This document shows positions 5,762 to 7,225 of a stretch of 7,225 bases of DNA, one piece after another. The notes under the pieces were generated by a model. It was not told the origin of the DNA, did not search any database, and was given only the letters and a program-made list of their open reading frames with translations. Every line of letters begins with the position of its first letter. Positions within the stretch are counted from its first letter, which is position 1. The position numbers and the translations under genes are program-made. Origin of the DNA: Candidatus Woesearchaeota archaeon (GTDB lineage: Archaea; Nanobdellota; Nanobdellia; Woesearchaeales; B29-G15); NCBI GenBank assembly GCA_003650585.1, contig QMQS01000052.1:1-7225 (forward strand). Reading direction: 5' to 3'.

Positions 5762-6857
5762 GCAATTTAGGGAGGTAATAGAAGGGAGCGCAAGGGTTTT
5801 GGTTAGCACAGGGGCTATCACCAAGAGGATGGAGGCATTCTACAACCCCATCATGGAGTTCAATAGGAGTGTCACAATCCTCTTTCTCAATTCTGTACCC
5901 CAAGAGAGGCTTATTGTGGGGCTACCCATGGCTGCCACAGGCGTGCGCGGTATAAGGATACTAAAGGAAGTTAAAAAGCGAGTGATGGTGCATTTCAACG
6001 ACAAATCAGAGATAGCCACCAAAATAATCAAGAGAAACCTCAAGTTGAACAAGCTCTCAGCCGGATTTACTGTTTCCAATCTGGATGCCAGCATCTTTAT
6101 GCTTGGCTCAAAGGGGTTTAGCTATTTGGATATTGACCCGTTTGGCACCCCAAGCCCATTCTTGGATTCTGCTGTGAGGCGTGTTTCAAGGCAGGGGTAT
6201 CTGGGTGTAACAGCAACAGACACTGCCCCACTCGCCGGTACATACCCCAAGGCTTGTTTAAGGAATTACTGGGCAATGCCTGTGAGAAACGAGTTTATGC
6301 ATGAAACAGGATTAAGGATATTAATAAGAAAGGTGCAGCTAATAGCTTCACAGTTTGATAAGGCACTCGAGCCAGTTTTTTCTTATTACAGGGACCACTA
6401 CTACCGGGTTTTCTTTAGAGCAAGAAAATCCAAATCTGCTGCAGATGGCTTGCTCAAGCAGCACGGTTGGTTGGCTGGGTGTCGCAGATGCCTAAGGAGG
6501 TACCACAGCATTACACCTGCACCAAGCAAGTGCGAATGCGGTGCAAAGTTGAATTATGCCGGTCCGCTTTGGCTGGGCAAGTTGTGGGACACGAGCTTTG
6601 TGGAGAGGATGCTAAAGCATGCCGACTCCAACACAAAACAATTCCTCAGCACAATCTATGAAGAGAGCAAGGTAAACGCGATTGGTTTCTATACACTTGG
6701 CATGATAGGCAAGGTGCTCAAGTTGAGCGAGTTGCCAAAAAAGCATAAACTCATCGAGAAGCTCAATAAAGCAGGCTACAAAGCAAGCCCCACACACTTC
6801 TCACCAGAGGGAGTAGCCATTAGAGGTAACCCACAGCTTAAGCCCCTATTGCTTTAA
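5745..6857 (+). CDS. trm1: tRNA (guanine(26)-N2)-dimethyltransferase Trm1
   Basis: 370 residues, close to the ~380 of the archaeal family. Trm1 uses S-adenosylmethionine to methylate the exocyclic N2 of G26 in tRNA, usually twice. Family landmarks in order: FYNP (32-35), NR (40-41), the SAM-binding loop AATGVRGIR (63-71), FND (84-86, acidic end of the next strand), the catalytic DIDPFGTP (129-136; the Asp of DPFG, 131, matches the catalytic Asp of the Pyrococcus enzyme), TATDTAPLAG (156-165), CLRNY (171-175), HE (186-187), YYRDHYYR (214-221), GPLWLG (273-278) and THFSPEG (350-356). A Cys4 zinc-ribbon-like set (CxxC at 246/249, CxC at 263/265) sits in the C-terminal half. The usual NRD motif reads NRS here. 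The GTG start overlaps the upstream stop by 17 bases and its N-terminus (REVIEGSARVLV) aligns with known Trm1 starts. It is probably co-transcribed with the surface genes without functional linkage. Confidence 0.96.
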   Translation: MKGRSEQFREVIEGSARVLVSTGAITKRMEAFYNPIMEFNRSVTILFLNSVPQERLIVGLPMAATGVRGIRILKEVKKRVMVHFNDKSEIATKIIKRNLKLNKLSAGFTVSNLDASIFMLGSKGFSYLDIDPFGTPSPFLDSAVRRVSRQGYLGVTATDTAPLAGTYPKACLRNYWAMPVRNEFMHETGLRILIRKVQLIASQFDKALEPVFSYYRDHYYRVFFRARKSKSAADGLLKQHGWLAGCRRCLRRYHSITPAPSKCECGAKLNYAGPLWLGKLWDTSFVERMLKHADSNTKQFLSTIYEESKVNAIGFYTLGMIGKVLKLSELPKKHKLIEKLNKAGYKASPTHFSPEGVAIRGNPQLKPLLL

Positions 6858-7225
6858 GCCCGCCTTTCTCAGCTTTTGGTAATCCTCAACAATCTTGTTC
6901 AAGATAGAATGCCTTGCCAATACCTCATCAAATGCCTTTTTGTTTATCAAAGCAAAATCCCCAACACTAAGCATCTGCCGCCCCAGTTCTGAACTGCTTA
7001 TGTAAACAAACCCCTCATGGCACACCCTTGGCTTTTGTTTGAACACAATAACCCCAACTCTGCCTCTTAGGAACTCTATTGTCTTCTTAGAGTGGGTGTT
7101 GGGGTCCTCAACAAGGATTATGTCACCACTGGATATGTGTAGGTGTTTGTTTGCTTGCTTAAACTCATCCCAAGCCAAGTTATGTAACCTCTTGAGCAGC
7201 ACCTTCTGTGGGGTAAACTTGGCAA
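6846..7225 (-). CDS. C-terminal part of a possible DUF460-type (predicted RNase H-like) protein
   Basis: The frame is open to the right edge, so 125 C-terminal residues are seen and the start lies outside; a GTG at 7200-7202 is an internal candidate only. The visible part has a basic, probably helical lead (KVLLKRLHNLAWDEFKQANK), a hydrophobic strand SSGDIILVEDP followed by a Thr/Lys-rich turn and helix (TIEFLRGRVG), another strand VGVIVF, and a helical charged tail ending VEDYQKLRKAGLKQ. This order resembles the C-terminus of archaeal DUF460 proteins, which pair a predicted RuvC/RNase H-like fold with a GDVVLLEDASG-like strand and turn; the resemblance is from memory and moderate. It is convergent with trm1 and overlaps its end by 12 bases. 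No catalytic residue can be judged from the visible portion. Confidence 0.5.
   Translation of the reverse strand, partial: AKFTPQKVLLKRLHNLAWDEFKQANKHLHISSGDIILVEDPNTHSKKTIEFLRGRVGVIVFKQKPRVCHEGFVYISSSELGRQMLSVGDFALINKKAFDEVLARHSILNKIVEDYQKLRKAGLKQ

Noticed and set aside
6366..6386. T-rich run as a possible transcription terminator
   Set aside because: It lies inside conserved trm1 codons (EPVFSYY), where termination would be harmful.
6467..6661. Short plus-strand frame within trm1
   Set aside because: Alternate frame of a strongly conserved enzyme region; no independent evidence.

Overview
The window is protein-coding DNA almost edge to edge and looks archaeal. The clearest taxonomic marker is a tRNA (guanine-26) dimethyltransferase of the archaeal/eukaryotic Trm1 family. 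The four genes upstream of it encode Asn/Thr/Ser-rich, Cys-paired beta-sandwich surface proteins full of N-glycosylation sequons. The wording of these proteins (Ig-like blocks, GWNLVSLPL-type repeats, LDFG-type terminal domains) resembles secreted proteins of small-genome DPANN-type archaea. That placement is an inference; the sequence alone does not fix the lineage.

Layout. Positions 1-1884 hold the 3' part of a large secreted multidomain protein. Then come a small signal-peptide protein with a C-terminal membrane anchor (1881-2801), a secreted multidomain Ig-like protein without a visible anchor (2798-4546), and a C-terminally anchored CARDB/NEW3-like protein (4589-5761, or from 4547). Trm1 follows (5745-6857). 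All five are on the + strand, and adjacent genes overlap or abut: two ATGA stop/start overlaps, one abutting or 42-nt gap, and one 17-nt overlap. They therefore look like one transcription unit, possibly with an internal promoter just before the fourth gene. On the - strand, 6846-7225 holds the C-terminal part of a convergent gene that overlaps the Trm1 stop by 12 nt and resembles the C-terminus of DUF460-type predicted RNase H-like nucleases.

How the genes may work together. Genes 1-4 look like parts of one cell-surface assembly, with two membrane-anchored members (genes 2 and 4) alternating with two that show no C-terminal anchor (1 and 3). Genes 2 and 3 share a duplicated ~85-residue beta module (three copies), and gene 1 ends in an internal tandem duplication. 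Genes 1 and 3 are extremely sequon-rich and gene 4 is nearly sequon-free, which would fit a membrane-proximal base carrying a glycosylated outer part. Trm1 is a housekeeping tRNA-modification gene that appears to ride at the end of the cluster.

There is no intergenic stretch over 300 bases. I saw no RNA gene, insertion sequence, CRISPR array, attachment site or replication origin, and no convincing terminator.
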